Shown here: one piece after another, positions 16,651 through 25,845 of the stretch
How the letters are laid out: each line of letters begins with the position of its first letter
Numbering within the stretch: position 1 is the first letter of the stretch
Assembly (NCBI RefSeq): GCF_049056525.1
Contig: NZ_JBHUPT010000004.1
Span: 1 to 64,000 of the forward strand
Length of the DNA stretch: 64,000 bases
Direction: 5' to 3'
Source: Leisingera coralii
Lineage (GTDB): Bacteria; Pseudomonadota; Alphaproteobacteria; Rhodobacterales; Rhodobacteraceae
Notes under the pieces: generated by a model
Database searches by the model: none
The model's input: only the letters and a program-made list of their open reading frames with translations
Told to the model about the DNA's origin: nothing
Made by a program: the position numbers and the translations under genes

Positions 16651-17433
16651 CTAAGTGCTCAGATCCACGCTCAGCGGCGGCTGCTGTCCCAGCAGGCGGC
16701 GCACTTTCGGTTCGATGCGAGGGCTTGCCTCCGGGTAGGCGCCGGTGGCGGCCAGGGCCTCGCGGGCGGAGGTCTTTTCGCTGATCCTGACCCAGACGGT
16801 GGGGGTGGAAAAGGGCGCCTGGCCGGGACCTGCGGAGATCCCCAGTGTCAGCCCCTGCAGATAAGACACCTGCTGCGCATGGGCGGGCATCAGCACGGTT
16901 TCCGACAAATAGCCGCCGCCTCGGCGGGGTGATTCATACATGCAGATGCGGTTGTTGCGGAAAGTGGCCAGGCCGGCATAGCGGCTGCGCTGGCGGATGC
17001 TGCCGTCGCGGGCGGTGGCACGCTCAAACGTGTGGGTGACGGCGCAGCCGTCTTGGGGCCGCAGCCAAATCAGCGAGCGCACGATCTGGCCGGGCCAGGT
17101 CGGGGTGCGGAAATAGCCGTGGTAGACCCCCATGAACCGGCGCAGATGCCGGGCCTGATCGCGGAACAGGCTGCTGAAGTGCAGCGCCGGGGCCGAGACA
17201 GCGGCGGCCGCGCCCCGCTGCTGGCGGAAGTTCTGATGCGGGGCAAACAGCGCCTCCTCCTCCAGTCCGAAATAGCGGGCGATACGGTACAGGTTATGGG
17301 CCGAGGGCAGCCCGTGGCCGTTGAGATAGCGGTTGAACTGCTGACGGTTGATGCCGATCTCGCGGCAGACCTGGGCGATGCTGCCGGTATCGGCGCACAG
17401 CCTGCGCAGGTTGCGGGAGAAATCTGCTGTCAT
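16651..17433 (-). CDS. XRE-family helix-turn-helix regulator
   Basis: Regulator of 260 aa with an N-terminal HTH (about residues 5-60; CREIGINRQQFNRYLNGHG) and a long C-terminal domain of unknown fold and no recognised ligand motif. An ATG at 17433 is chosen over an upstream TTG at 17451; neither has a strong ribosome site. Divergent from the CocE/NonD hydrolase gene across 134 nt, so it may regulate that gene (inference). Confidence 0.75.
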   Translation of the reverse strand: MTADFSRNLRRLCADTGSIAQVCREIGINRQQFNRYLNGHGLPSAHNLYRIARYFGLEEEALFAPHQNFRQQRGAAAAVSAPALHFSSLFRDQARHLRRFMGVYHGYFRTPTWPGQIVRSLIWLRPQDGCAVTHTFERATARDGSIRQRSRYAGLATFRNNRICMYESPRRGGGYLSETVLMPAHAQQVSYLQGLTLGISAGPGQAPFSTPTVWVRISEKTSAREALAATGAYPEASPRIEPKVRRLLGQQPPLSVDLST

Positions 17434-17567
17434 CGGCGCTGGCTTTCTCAAGGGAGCTGCCAGACTGCGTACAATCGCTTACTCCTGCGCACAAGTGCTC
17501 ACTTTCCAGATGGCGCTGGTTTGGCGAGAGTGCCGCCAAGGGGCTTTGCCCGGACCAGACAAAGGAC

Positions 17568-19559
17568 ATGAGCATGGCTGGCGCTTACAGCATCATTGAG
17601 AACACCTGGATCGCTCTGCCGGACGGCCGCAGGCTGTCGGCGCGGATGTGGATGCCGGAGGGGGAGGGGCCGTTTCCCGCCATTCTGGAATATCTGCCCT
17701 ACCGCAAGCGCGATGGCACCGCGCCCCGGGATGAGACCACGCATCCGGTTTTTGCCGCTGAAGGATACGCCTGCATCCGGGTGGACATTGCGGGCACCGG
17801 TGACAGCGAAGGGGTGTTTGACGATGAGTACTCCGAACAGGAGCTGAGTGACGGCGAGGCGGTGCTGGCCTGGATTGCCGCGCAGCAATGGTGCGACGGC
17901 AATATCGGCATGATCGGCATCAGCTGGGGCGGGTTCAACGGGTTGCAGCTGGCGTTTCGCCGTCCGGAGGCTTTGAAAGCAGTGGTGTCGGTGGCCTCGA
18001 CCGTGGACCGCTATGCTGACGATATTCACTACATGGGCGGCTGCCTGCTGAGCGACAACGCCAACTGGGGCAGCCAGATGTTTGCCTATCAGTCGCGCCC
18101 CGCGGATCCGGAGCACCGGGCGGACTGGCGCGAGGACTGGATCAAGCGGATCGAGGGGATGCCCTTCATGGCTGCCGAGTGGCTGCGGCGCCAGACCCGG
18201 GGGGATTTCTGGAAGCACGGCTCGGTCTGCGAGGATTGGTCCGCGATCCAGGCGCCGGTGCTGGCGACTACCGGCTGGGCGGACGCCTATGTGAATGCAC
18301 CGCCCGCGCTGGCGGCCAATCTGACCGTGCCCGCCAAGGCGCTGATCGGACCTTGGGAGCACCGTTATGCCCATATCGCCAAGCTGGATCCGGCGGATTT
18401 CCACGGAGAGGTGCTGCGCTGGTTCGGCAAGTGGCTGAAGGGCGGGGAGACCGGCGCCGAAGACCTGCCGGACTACCGTGTCTTCATGCAGGAACACTTC
18501 AACCCCACCATGCAGAACAAACCGCGCCAGGGCCGCTGGGTGGCGGAGGCGCAATGGCCTTCGCCAAATGTGCGGGACCGGGTGATGCATCTGGGGCAGG
18601 GCGTGCTGGCGGAAACGCCCGGGCAAGGGACTGCAGCTGTCAGCAATCCCGCCACGGTGGGGCAGGCTTCCGGCTATTTCTGCCCGGGGATGCGGTTTGA
18701 CAATGAGCTGGCGGGGGACCAGGCGGTTGATGATGCGCTGTCGGCCTGTTTCGACACCACGCCGCTGGCGGAGCCGCTGGAACTGCTGGGGCGGCCGCGG
18801 GTGAAGGTCGCGTTCAGCGTCGACAAGCCGGTGGCGCAGCTGGTGGCGCGGCTGTGCGATGTCTCACCCGAAGGGGTGTCGCAGCGGATCACTTTCCGCC
18901 CCTTGAACCTCACCTGCCGCAACGGGTTTGAAGCGCCGGCAAAGCTGGTGCCGGGGCAGCGCTATGAGGCGGAGATCGAGCTGAACGAATGCGCGCACCG
19001 CCTGAGACCGGGGCATGTGCTGCGGCTGGCGCTGTCGGCGTCATACTGGCCCATCGTCTGGCCTGCGCCGGAGACCGCGGAAGTGACGCTGCATCTGGAG
19101 GACTGCGCTCTGGTGCTGCCGGAGCGCAACGTGGAGCAGGAAATCAATCCGCAGAATCCCGGCGCGCCGCGCGATTACCCCGTGCTGCAGGCGGAGCGGC
19201 TGCGGGAGGCCAGCGGCACCTCCAGGACCTGGACGCGGGAGGACGGCGCGCTGGTGCTGGATACCTTTGACGATTACGGCAAGGCGGTGGATCCCTATCA
19301 CGGCATGTGCGTGGGCAGCCATGTGACCATGCACTACGAGGTGCATCCGGAGGATCCCGCCACAGCGGGTTTTGCCAGCGACTGGACCTTCGAGTTCGAG
19401 CGCGGCGGCTGGCAGGTTGCGATCGATACCAAGAACAAGGTGACCTGCGACCGGGAGAACTTCTATCTTTGGCGCAAGGTAACCGCCTATGAAGGTGCAG
19501 GCAGGGAGGTTGTCCTGACCAAGGAGTGGCAGGAAACGATTCCCCGCGGCGTGCTGTAG
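17568..19559 (+). CDS. CocE/NonD-family hydrolase
   Basis: Alpha/beta hydrolase of 663 aa in the X-Pro dipeptidyl-peptidase S15 / cocaine esterase family. The catalytic Ser119 is in IGISWGGFNG, an oxyanion-type region precedes it (EYLPYRKRD), and a Trp-Ala-Asp segment (GWADAYVNAP) probably holds the catalytic Asp and GPWEHRYAH the His. The C-terminal third is the jelly-roll XPP_C domain plus an extra roughly 100-residue tail. No signal peptide, so cytoplasmic. AAAGGA precedes the ATG. Substrate unknown. Confidence 0.85.
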   Translation: MSMAGAYSIIENTWIALPDGRRLSARMWMPEGEGPFPAILEYLPYRKRDGTAPRDETTHPVFAAEGYACIRVDIAGTGDSEGVFDDEYSEQELSDGEAVLAWIAAQQWCDGNIGMIGISWGGFNGLQLAFRRPEALKAVVSVASTVDRYADDIHYMGGCLLSDNANWGSQMFAYQSRPADPEHRADWREDWIKRIEGMPFMAAEWLRRQTRGDFWKHGSVCEDWSAIQAPVLATTGWADAYVNAPPALAANLTVPAKALIGPWEHRYAHIAKLDPADFHGEVLRWFGKWLKGGETGAEDLPDYRVFMQEHFNPTMQNKPRQGRWVAEAQWPSPNVRDRVMHLGQGVLAETPGQGTAAVSNPATVGQASGYFCPGMRFDNELAGDQAVDDALSACFDTTPLAEPLELLGRPRVKVAFSVDKPVAQLVARLCDVSPEGVSQRITFRPLNLTCRNGFEAPAKLVPGQRYEAEIELNECAHRLRPGHVLRLALSASYWPIVWPAPETAEVTLHLEDCALVLPERNVEQEINPQNPGAPRDYPVLQAERLREASGTSRTWTREDGALVLDTFDDYGKAVDPYHGMCVGSHVTMHYEVHPEDPATAGFASDWTFEFERGGWQVAIDTKNKVTCDRENFYLWRKVTAYEGAGREVVLTKEWQETIPRGVL

Positions 19560-19723
19560 ACCGGGGCGGGATGCGGGCGGATTTTCGGCAATTCGTCCGC
19601 ATTTGCCTTGGTTTTGCCACAGTGCGTTACTCAAAGCACACAGGCCCTTAACCATTTGATTGCAAATTCAGCTCTCATCGGGCTGCCGTTGCCCTTCCTG
19701 CGCCGGATCGGCCAGTATCGTGG

Positions 19724-19739
19724 TTAACGAGCGGTTAAC
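19724..19739. promoter_or_regulatory. CtrA-type box upstream of gtr-like operon
   Basis: TTAACGAGCGGTTAAC fits the alphaproteobacterial CtrA consensus TTAA-N7-TTAAC exactly. It lies 22 nt before the glycosyltransferase GTG start at 19762. A TTAACCAT octamer, like the CtrA half-site, occurs at 19648-19655. Control by the CtrA cell-cycle/motility regulator is inferred from the match and placement. Confidence 0.5.
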
Positions 19740-19761
19740 AAACAGATTTGAGGGCGAGAAA

Positions 19762-20739
19762 GTGCAGCTTTCCGTAGTGGTGCCCTGCTACAATGAAGAA
19801 GAGTCGGTCCCCCTGCTGGTGGAGCGGCTGGTGCAGGCCATTGAACCATGGGCGCAGGACGCCGAGATCATCCTGGCGGATGACGGCTCCAGCGACGGCA
19901 CCTGGGCGGCGATCGAGGCGGCCCATGCCAGGCACCCGGTGGTGCGGGGGATACGGCTGTCGGCCAACCGCGGCCACCAGGTGGCGCTGACCGCGGGTCT
20001 GGAAGCGGCGCGGGGCGACCGCATCTTCATGCTGGACGCCGACCTGCAGGACCCGCCGGAGATCCTGCCCGACATGATGATGATGATGGACCGCGGCTAT
20101 GACGTGGTCTACGGGCGCCGGGCTGAACGGCAGGGGGAGACCCTGTTCAAGAAGGCCACTGCCTATCTGTTCTACCGCTTCCTGAACACGCTGTCGGATG
20201 TGGACATCCCCAAGGATACCGGCGATTTCCGCCTGGTCAGCCGCCGGTCGCTGGATGCGGTGCTGGCGATGCCGGAACGCGCGCGGTTCATCCGCGGCAT
20301 GTTCGCCTGGGCGGGGTTCAAGCAGATCGGGCTGGAGTATGTGCGTGATGCGCGGGTCGCCGGCGTCACCAAGTACCCGTTCCGGGCGATGCTGCGCTTT
20401 GCCACGGATGCGCTGACCGGGTTTTCCACCAAACCGCTGAAGATGGCGACGCGGCTGGCGTTCCTGAGCCTCTACGTGACCTTCCTGATGGCGGTCTATG
20501 TGTTCCTGTCGCTGATCCTGTACCAGACCGCGCCGGGCTGGGCGTCGATGCTGCTGGCGATTTCCTTCTTCTCGGGGATTCAGCTGCTGACGCTGGGGAT
20601 CATGGGGGAGTACATCGGGCGGCTTTATATGGAGAGCAAGCAGCGGCCAATGTATTTCCTGTCGGAGGAAACCGGCAAAGGCGCACCTGCGGAGCCGGTG
20701 AAGATCGAGCCCGCGCCGCTGCGCAAGGAAGCGTCGTGA
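19762..20739 (+). CDS. GtrB-like GT2 glycosyltransferase
   Basis: Family 2 glycosyltransferase of 325 aa resembling polyprenyl-phosphate glucosyl/mannosyl transferases (GtrB, DPM1). A catalytic GT-A domain (about 1-230) shows VVVPCYNEE, ADDGSSDG and DADLQDP, and two transmembrane helices (about 235-305) anchor it, as in GtrB. Expected to load a sugar on undecaprenyl phosphate at the cytoplasmic face. The GTG at 19762 places the conserved QLSVVVPCYNEE at the N-terminus; an upstream ATG at 19660 would read through the CtrA-type box. First gene of a four-gene overlapping operon. Confidence 0.82.
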   Translation: MQLSVVVPCYNEEESVPLLVERLVQAIEPWAQDAEIILADDGSSDGTWAAIEAAHARHPVVRGIRLSANRGHQVALTAGLEAARGDRIFMLDADLQDPPEILPDMMMMMDRGYDVVYGRRAERQGETLFKKATAYLFYRFLNTLSDVDIPKDTGDFRLVSRRSLDAVLAMPERARFIRGMFAWAGFKQIGLEYVRDARVAGVTKYPFRAMLRFATDALTGFSTKPLKMATRLAFLSLYVTFLMAVYVFLSLILYQTAPGWASMLLAISFFSGIQLLTLGIMGEYIGRLYMESKQRPMYFLSEETGKGAPAEPVKIEPAPLRKEAS

Positions 20740-21122
20740 CCATGGGGGACGCAGGGCAGATCCTGCGCTTTTCCATCGTGGGCGCCACGGTCGCGGGGCT
20801 GTATGTGCTGGGCTATACCGCGCTGCTGGCGGCCGGTTTGGCGCAGGCGCCGGCCAATGCGCTGGCCTTTGCCGCTGCGGTTGCGGTGCAATACGTGCTG
20901 CAAACCTGGTGGACCTTCCGCCGCCCGCTGGCTCTGCCGGACCAGATGGCGCGGTTTGCCTGCACCATTGCCGCGGGTTTTGCCGTCTCGGCGCTGATCA
21001 CCGGCGTGATCGGCCCGGCTCTGGGCTGGGCGGACTGGCTGTCCGCCGCTGCCGTCACGGTGATCCTGCCGGTTCAGAATTTCGTCATTTTCCGCCTCTG
21101 GGTGTATGCCGCGGCTGGCTGA
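20736..21122 (+). CDS. GtrA-family membrane protein (putative flippase)
   Basis: Small GtrA-like protein of 128 aa with four predicted transmembrane helices and the family features RFSIVGATVAGLYVLGY and a Trp/Phe-rich loop (TWWTFRRP). GtrA proteins are proposed to flip sugar-linked undecaprenyl phosphate to the periplasm. The GTG at 20736 overlaps the GT2 stop (GTGA) and has AAGGA six nt upstream; ATG 20742 is an alternative. Placement directly after the GtrB-like gene supports the assignment. Confidence 0.82.
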   Translation: MTMGDAGQILRFSIVGATVAGLYVLGYTALLAAGLAQAPANALAFAAAVAVQYVLQTWWTFRRPLALPDQMARFACTIAAGFAVSALITGVIGPALGWADWLSAAAVTVILPVQNFVIFRLWVYAAAG

Positions 21123-21140
21123 GGAACGATCGGAGCAATC

Positions 21141-21905
21141 ATGTCCCACATCTATTCCAACGAGTTTTACGACTATATCGACCAGGGCGCGCGCTCCTCG
21201 GCACAGGCGATGATTTCGGTGGTGCAGCCGCAACTGCAGGCCGCCAGCGTGCTGGACCTGGGCAGCGGCCGCGGGGTGTGGCTGAGCGAATGGATTAACG
21301 CGGGTGTGACCGATGTGGCCGGCGTTGACGGTGATTATGTCGACCGCGACCGTCTGGCGATCCCGCGCCAGCAATTCCATGCCGCCGACCTGACCAAACC
21401 CTTTGACCTGGGCCGCAAGTTCGATCTGGCGCAAAGCCTGGAGGTGGGTGAGCACCTGCCCGAGGCGGCCTCGGAGAAGCTGGTCGACAGCCTGGCCCGC
21501 CATGCCGACAGGGTGCTGTTCTCGGCTGCGGTGCCGGGGCAGGGGGGCGAGTTCCATATCAACGAAAAGCCGCTGTCCTTCTGGCAGGAGATGTTCGCGG
21601 CGCGCGGTTTCACCGCCTTTGACTTTGCCCGCCCCCGTCTGAAGCACATGCAGGGTGTCGAGCCCTGGTACCGCTACAACACCGTGCTTTATGCCAATGC
21701 CGCGGGCCGGGAAGGGCTGCCGCAGGAGGTGCAGGCAACGGAAATCCCCGCCGGGCAGAAGGTGCCGCTGGCGGGCAGCCTGGGCTGGCGGATGCGGCGC
21801 GGCATTGTTTCGCTGATGCCGCAGCCGATGGTGACCAGGATCGCCCAGGGCCGTGCCGCGGTGCTGGCCCGCCGCGCCCGCCGCCTGCAGGAGGCTGCGG
21901 GATGA
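21141..21905 (+). CDS. SAM-dependent methyltransferase in gtr-like operon
   Basis: Class I methyltransferase of 254 aa. Motif I is VLDLGSGRGVWL (about residues 37-48) followed by GVDGDYVDR and an LEVGEHLPE motif of the Methyltransf_23 type. GGAG lies 6 nt before the ATG. Its stop overlaps the next gene (ATGA), so it belongs to the glycosylation operon and likely methylates the transferred sugar or a precursor; that is inference. Typical gtr operons have only three genes, so its insertion is distinctive. Confidence 0.78.
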   Translation: MSHIYSNEFYDYIDQGARSSAQAMISVVQPQLQAASVLDLGSGRGVWLSEWINAGVTDVAGVDGDYVDRDRLAIPRQQFHAADLTKPFDLGRKFDLAQSLEVGEHLPEAASEKLVDSLARHADRVLFSAAVPGQGGEFHINEKPLSFWQEMFAARGFTAFDFARPRLKHMQGVEPWYRYNTVLYANAAGREGLPQEVQATEIPAGQKVPLAGSLGWRMRRGIVSLMPQPMVTRIAQGRAAVLARRARRLQEAAG

Positions 21906-23371
21906 CACTGGCCTCCGCCGGCAGCAGCCTTGCGCAGCGGCGCGCCCTGCCGCAGCTGCCGGTCACGGTGGCTGCGGTCTTTGCGATGCTGCTGCTGGCG
22001 GCGCTGTTCCAGCTGCCGGACCCGATGATCCGGCACGATGACTACCCGGCGCTGCTGGCGGATCCATCGCTGTTCTACTCGAAGACCCTGACCGAGGGGC
22101 GCTGGGTCAATTACCTGTGGCATCTGCGCGGTTTCGTGACTCCGGCCTGGCTGAATTTCCTGGCCTATCAGCTGTTGTGGGCGGTCTACCTCGGCTGCCT
22201 GGTGCACAACGCCTTTGGCCGCGAGGCGGAGATTTGGCAGCGCGTGATGGTGGCGCTGTTCGCCGGACTCGGCTTTCCCTGGGTACTGATCTCAATGTGG
22301 TTCAACACGCTGATCCCGGGGCTGGCCATCGTGGCGCTTTATGCCTGGCTGGCCACGAGGCTGAACGAGCGGGCCTGCCGCTGGCTGATGCTGGCCTTTG
22401 TGCCGGCCTCGCTGATGGCCTACACCACCTATCCGTTCCTGATTCTGGGGCTGAGCCTGACCCGCGCCGGTGTTGCACGTTCGGCCAGGGACCTGACGGG
22501 CCTGCTGGCGCTGTTCATCGCCAGTTTCGCGCTGGGCATGCTGGCGATCTATTCGCTGAACTATGCTGTGCATGGGGTGTTCGGCGTGCCGATGGCGGAA
22601 TGGCGCAACCCCAGCCCGGCACAGGATCTGGCCTCTGCGCTGGAGAACTCGAAACTGGCCTGGCTATTCCTGATCGGCCTGGCGCAGAAGGGATCCTACA
22701 ACAACGAGGTCCTGGCGCTGCTGCAGGCGGGGCTGCTGGCCTGCGCCGTTTGGGTTGTGCTGCGGCAGGACAAATGGCGGGCGCTTTACCTGCTGTCCGG
22801 GTCCGTCCTGGGGCTGGCGCTGATCTGCCTGCAGGTGATCCGCAGCGGCATTGATATGCCGGTGCGGTCCGGCGGGTTCCTGTGGATCTTCGGAGCCGTG
22901 TTCGTCGGGCTGTTCGTGACCGCATTGCGCGACGGCGGGCGCGCGCGGCTGAGCCGGAACCTGCTGTTTACGGTGACAGCGGTCTACGTGATCTTCGGCG
23001 GGCTGACCCAGCGGTTCCTGTCTGAATGGCACAGGGTAAGCCGGGCAATGGCAGTGGAGCTGGAAGAGGGCCAGGGCCCGGTCTATGTCACCGGCACCTA
23101 TCTGTCTTTGGAGGCCGCCAGGAAATCGGATCTGCAAAACGACCAGTCGGTTGCGTTCCGCCTGCATCATTTGACCGGGCGGGACATCGTGATGTGCGAG
23201 AGCCGCCCCGAGGATTGCGCAGCGCTGCCGGACGAGTTGCGCGGCGGCTTGCAGGGCGGAAGAGGGTTCGAGGTGCGTCAGGTAGCAGGCGGTTCAGTGC
23301 TGATGCTGTCTCCCGAGGCGCTGCGGGAGGGCAAGCTGGAGGCGGCTCGCCGGCTGCGTCAGACGGACTAG
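21902..23371 (+). CDS. GtrII-like membrane glycosyltransferase (GT-C)
   Basis: Polytopic membrane protein of 489 aa with about ten hydrophobic segments and a roughly 100-residue hydrophilic C-terminus. An early acidic motif, MIRHDDYP (near residue 43), in the first external loop is typical of GT-C enzymes such as the Glucos_trans_II/GtrII group, which transfer the lipid-linked sugar to the acceptor glycan in the periplasm. It is the fourth overlapping gene of the gtr-like set and supplies the acceptor-specific enzyme. Acceptor (O-antigen, capsule or other) is unknown. Confidence 0.6.
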   Translation: MTLASAGSSLAQRRALPQLPVTVAAVFAMLLLAALFQLPDPMIRHDDYPALLADPSLFYSKTLTEGRWVNYLWHLRGFVTPAWLNFLAYQLLWAVYLGCLVHNAFGREAEIWQRVMVALFAGLGFPWVLISMWFNTLIPGLAIVALYAWLATRLNERACRWLMLAFVPASLMAYTTYPFLILGLSLTRAGVARSARDLTGLLALFIASFALGMLAIYSLNYAVHGVFGVPMAEWRNPSPAQDLASALENSKLAWLFLIGLAQKGSYNNEVLALLQAGLLACAVWVVLRQDKWRALYLLSGSVLGLALICLQVIRSGIDMPVRSGGFLWIFGAVFVGLFVTALRDGGRARLSRNLLFTVTAVYVIFGGLTQRFLSEWHRVSRAMAVELEEGQGPVYVTGTYLSLEAARKSDLQNDQSVAFRLHHLTGRDIVMCESRPEDCAALPDELRGGLQGGRGFEVRQVAGGSVLMLSPEALREGKLEAARRLRQTD

Positions 23372-23434
23372 TCCAGGCAAATCAGGGCTGGCAGGCGGGG
23401 ACCTGCCGCCTGCGGCTTGCCTGCCCGGGCAAAA

Positions 23435-24289
23435 TCAGAAATCGAGGCCCAGATCCAGGGTGCGCGCCGAATGGGTGAGCGCACCGGAGGAGATGTAGTC
23501 GACCCCGGTCGCTGCCACCTCGGCAATGCGCTCCAGCCGCATGTTGCCGGAAGCTTCGGTCACGACACGGCCCTTGGCCATCTCGACTGCCTTGGCCAGC
23601 GTGGGCGTATCCATGTTGTCGAGCAGCACTACATCGGCGCCGCCGGTGGCGATGACCTCGGCCAATTGGCCGAGGGTGTCGACCTCGATTTCCACTTTCA
23701 TCATGTGGCTGACGCTGGCCTTGGCGGCTTCCAGCACTGCTTTCACCCCGCCGGCAGCCGCGATGTGGTTGTCCTTGATCAGGATTGCGTCCGACAGGCC
23801 GAACCGGTGGTTGTAGCCGCCGCCGTGCAGCACCGCCTGTTTCTCGGCAATGCGCAGGCCCGGAGTGGTTTTGCGGGTGCAGGTGATGCGGGTCGCGGTG
23901 CCCCTGGTTTCTGCCGCAAAGGCCGCGGTCAGCGTGGCGATGCCGGTCAGGCGGCCTGCAAAATTCAGCGCGACGCGCTCGCCCGACAGGATCGAGGCGG
24001 CAGAGCCTTCGATGGTCATCAGCGTGTCGCCTTTTTTGCAAGGCGAGCCGTCGGGGAGCAGGGTTTCCACCTTCAGCCCGGCATCCACCAGGTGAAAGGC
24101 GATACGGGCGATCTGCATGCCGGAGACCACACCGTCCTCGCGGGCGTTCAGCCGGGCGGAGTAGGTGGCGGAGGCCGGGATCACCGCGCGGGTGGTGATG
24201 TCGCCGTTCTGGCCCAGGTCCTCCATCAGGGCGGCACGCACCATCGGTTCCAGGATCAGGTCGGGCAGGGTGGCGAATTGGGTGCTCAT
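23435..24289 (-). CDS. nadC: Nicotinate-nucleotide pyrophosphorylase (QPRTase)
   Basis: Quinolinate phosphoribosyltransferase, 284 aa, converting quinolinate and PRPP to NaMN in de novo NAD synthesis. Visible blocks are RKTTPGLRIAEKQAVLHGGG, NHRFGLSDAILIKDNH (PRPP and quinolinate binding Arg/Lys/His) and EIEVDTL. ATG at 24289 with AAGGA upstream; the longer frame is nadB shadow. Starts within the nadB stop (ATGA). Confidence 0.95.
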   Translation of the reverse strand: MSTQFATLPDLILEPMVRAALMEDLGQNGDITTRAVIPASATYSARLNAREDGVVSGMQIARIAFHLVDAGLKVETLLPDGSPCKKGDTLMTIEGSAASILSGERVALNFAGRLTGIATLTAAFAAETRGTATRITCTRKTTPGLRIAEKQAVLHGGGYNHRFGLSDAILIKDNHIAAAGGVKAVLEAAKASVSHMMKVEIEVDTLGQLAEVIATGGADVVLLDNMDTPTLAKAVEMAKGRVVTEASGNMRLERIAEVAATGVDYISSGALTHSARTLDLGLDF

Positions 24290-25842
24290 GTCAGTTCCTT
24301 TTGAACCTTGGCGCGGATGGCCAGCGCCTCGTCCAGGGTGATGCGGGTGCGATGGGCCTGCGCAGGGTCGGCCTCGGGGAAGTCGTCGCGGAAGTGACCG
24401 CCGCGGCTTTCCTCGCGCTGGAGCGCGGCAGCGGCGATCAGCGTGGCGGTTGCGCACATGTTGGTGAAGTTTTCGTCCGCCGCCTGTTCGGCTTCAAGCC
24501 GGGCAATGGCGGCGAGCGCCTGTTTCAGGCCGGTGCCGGTACGGCGCACCCCGGCGTGGGCGGTCATGGTTTCGCGCAAGGCTTTCAGCGCGGCCGGATC
24601 CAGGTCCTGCCCGCCTTCCGGGAAGCTGGGGCGGACCTCTTCTGCGTCTGTTGGGGTGTCCAAGGACGCCATGTCCTGCGCGGCATTGCGGGCATAGACC
24701 AGCGCCTCCAGCAGGCCGTTGGAGGCGAGCCGGTTGGCGCCGTGCAGCCCGGTCGAGGACGCCTCGCCGCAGACCCAGAGGTTTGCCAGGCTGGTGCGGC
24801 CTTTCATGTCCGCATCGACCCCGCCCATGTGGTAGTGGGCGGCGACGGCAACGGGGATCGGCTCCTGCACCGGGTCGATGCCCGCGCGGGCGCAGGTTTC
24901 GGCTACGGTTGGGAAGCGGGTCAGCACCTCCGATCCCAAAGCTTCACGTGTGTCGAGCATCGGGCGGCGGCCGGCTTGCGTTTCGGCAAAGATGGCGCGG
25001 GCGACAATGTCGCGGGGGGCAAGTTCGGCGTCAGGATGCTCAGCCAGCATGAAGCGCTCGCCGTCCGCATTGATCAGCACCGCGCCTTCGCCGCGCAGGG
25101 CTTCGGTGGCGAGCGGCGCCGGGTCTTCGCCGATGTCAAAGGCGGTGGGGTGGAATTGTACAAATTCCGGGTCGGCGATGCGGGCGCCGGCGCGGGCGGC
25201 AAAACCGATCACCTGGCCGCGGATGCGGGGCGGGTTGGTGGTGTGGGCATAAAGCCCGCCGGAGCCGCCGCCCGCCAGCAGCACGCCGGGCGCCTTGATC
25301 AGCACCGGGGCAGAGGGCGCATCTGCGCGGGTGATCCAGATGCCGGTGACGGTGCTGCCCTCGGTCTCCAGCCGCACGGCCTGGGTGTTTTCCAGCACCT
25401 GCACGGACGGTGCCGCGCGGACGGCGGCAATCAGCGTCCGCATGATCTGGTCACCCGCCTGATCACCCTTCACCCGGACCACGCGGGCGGCGGAATGGGC
25501 GGCCTCGCGGCTCATCACGTAGTTGCCGTCCGCGTCGCGGTCGAAGGGGGTGCCGAGCTCGGTGAGGTCGATGATGTGCTCGCGCGCCACCTTCGTGACC
25601 ATGGCGGCGACTTCGGGGTCGACTGTGCCGGCCCCTGCCTGCAGGGTATCGGCGGCGTGGGCCTCAGGCGTGTCATGATTGGCCATGGCGGCAGCCACGC
25701 CGCCCTGGGCCCAGGCGGAGCTTGCGCCTTCGCCCAAGGATTCGGGGGAGATCACCAGAACCGGCCGGGGTGCCAGCTCAAGCGCGGCGTAAAGCGCGCC
25801 CAGACCTGCGCCGGCAATGACGATACGGCCGGTTTCGATCAC
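24286..25842 (-). CDS. nadB: L-aspartate oxidase
   Basis: FAD enzyme of 518 aa oxidising aspartate to iminoaspartate for quinolinate synthesis. It has the N-terminal dinucleotide motif GAGLGALYAAL, SSAWAQGGVAAA flavin motif, and active-site HYHMGGV and GLHGANRLASN segments. GTG start at 25842, 3 nt after the nadA stop, without a clear Shine-Dalgarno, suggesting translational coupling. Overlaps nadC by 4 nt. Confidence 0.95.
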   Translation of the reverse strand: MIETGRIVIAGAGLGALYAALELAPRPVLVISPESLGEGASSAWAQGGVAAAMANHDTPEAHAADTLQAGAGTVDPEVAAMVTKVAREHIIDLTELGTPFDRDADGNYVMSREAAHSAARVVRVKGDQAGDQIMRTLIAAVRAAPSVQVLENTQAVRLETEGSTVTGIWITRADAPSAPVLIKAPGVLLAGGGSGGLYAHTTNPPRIRGQVIGFAARAGARIADPEFVQFHPTAFDIGEDPAPLATEALRGEGAVLINADGERFMLAEHPDAELAPRDIVARAIFAETQAGRRPMLDTREALGSEVLTRFPTVAETCARAGIDPVQEPIPVAVAAHYHMGGVDADMKGRTSLANLWVCGEASSTGLHGANRLASNGLLEALVYARNAAQDMASLDTPTDAEEVRPSFPEGGQDLDPAALKALRETMTAHAGVRRTGTGLKQALAAIARLEAEQAADENFTNMCATATLIAAAALQREESRGGHFRDDFPEADPAQAHRTRITLDEALAIRAKVQKELT

Positions 25843-25845
25843 GGA

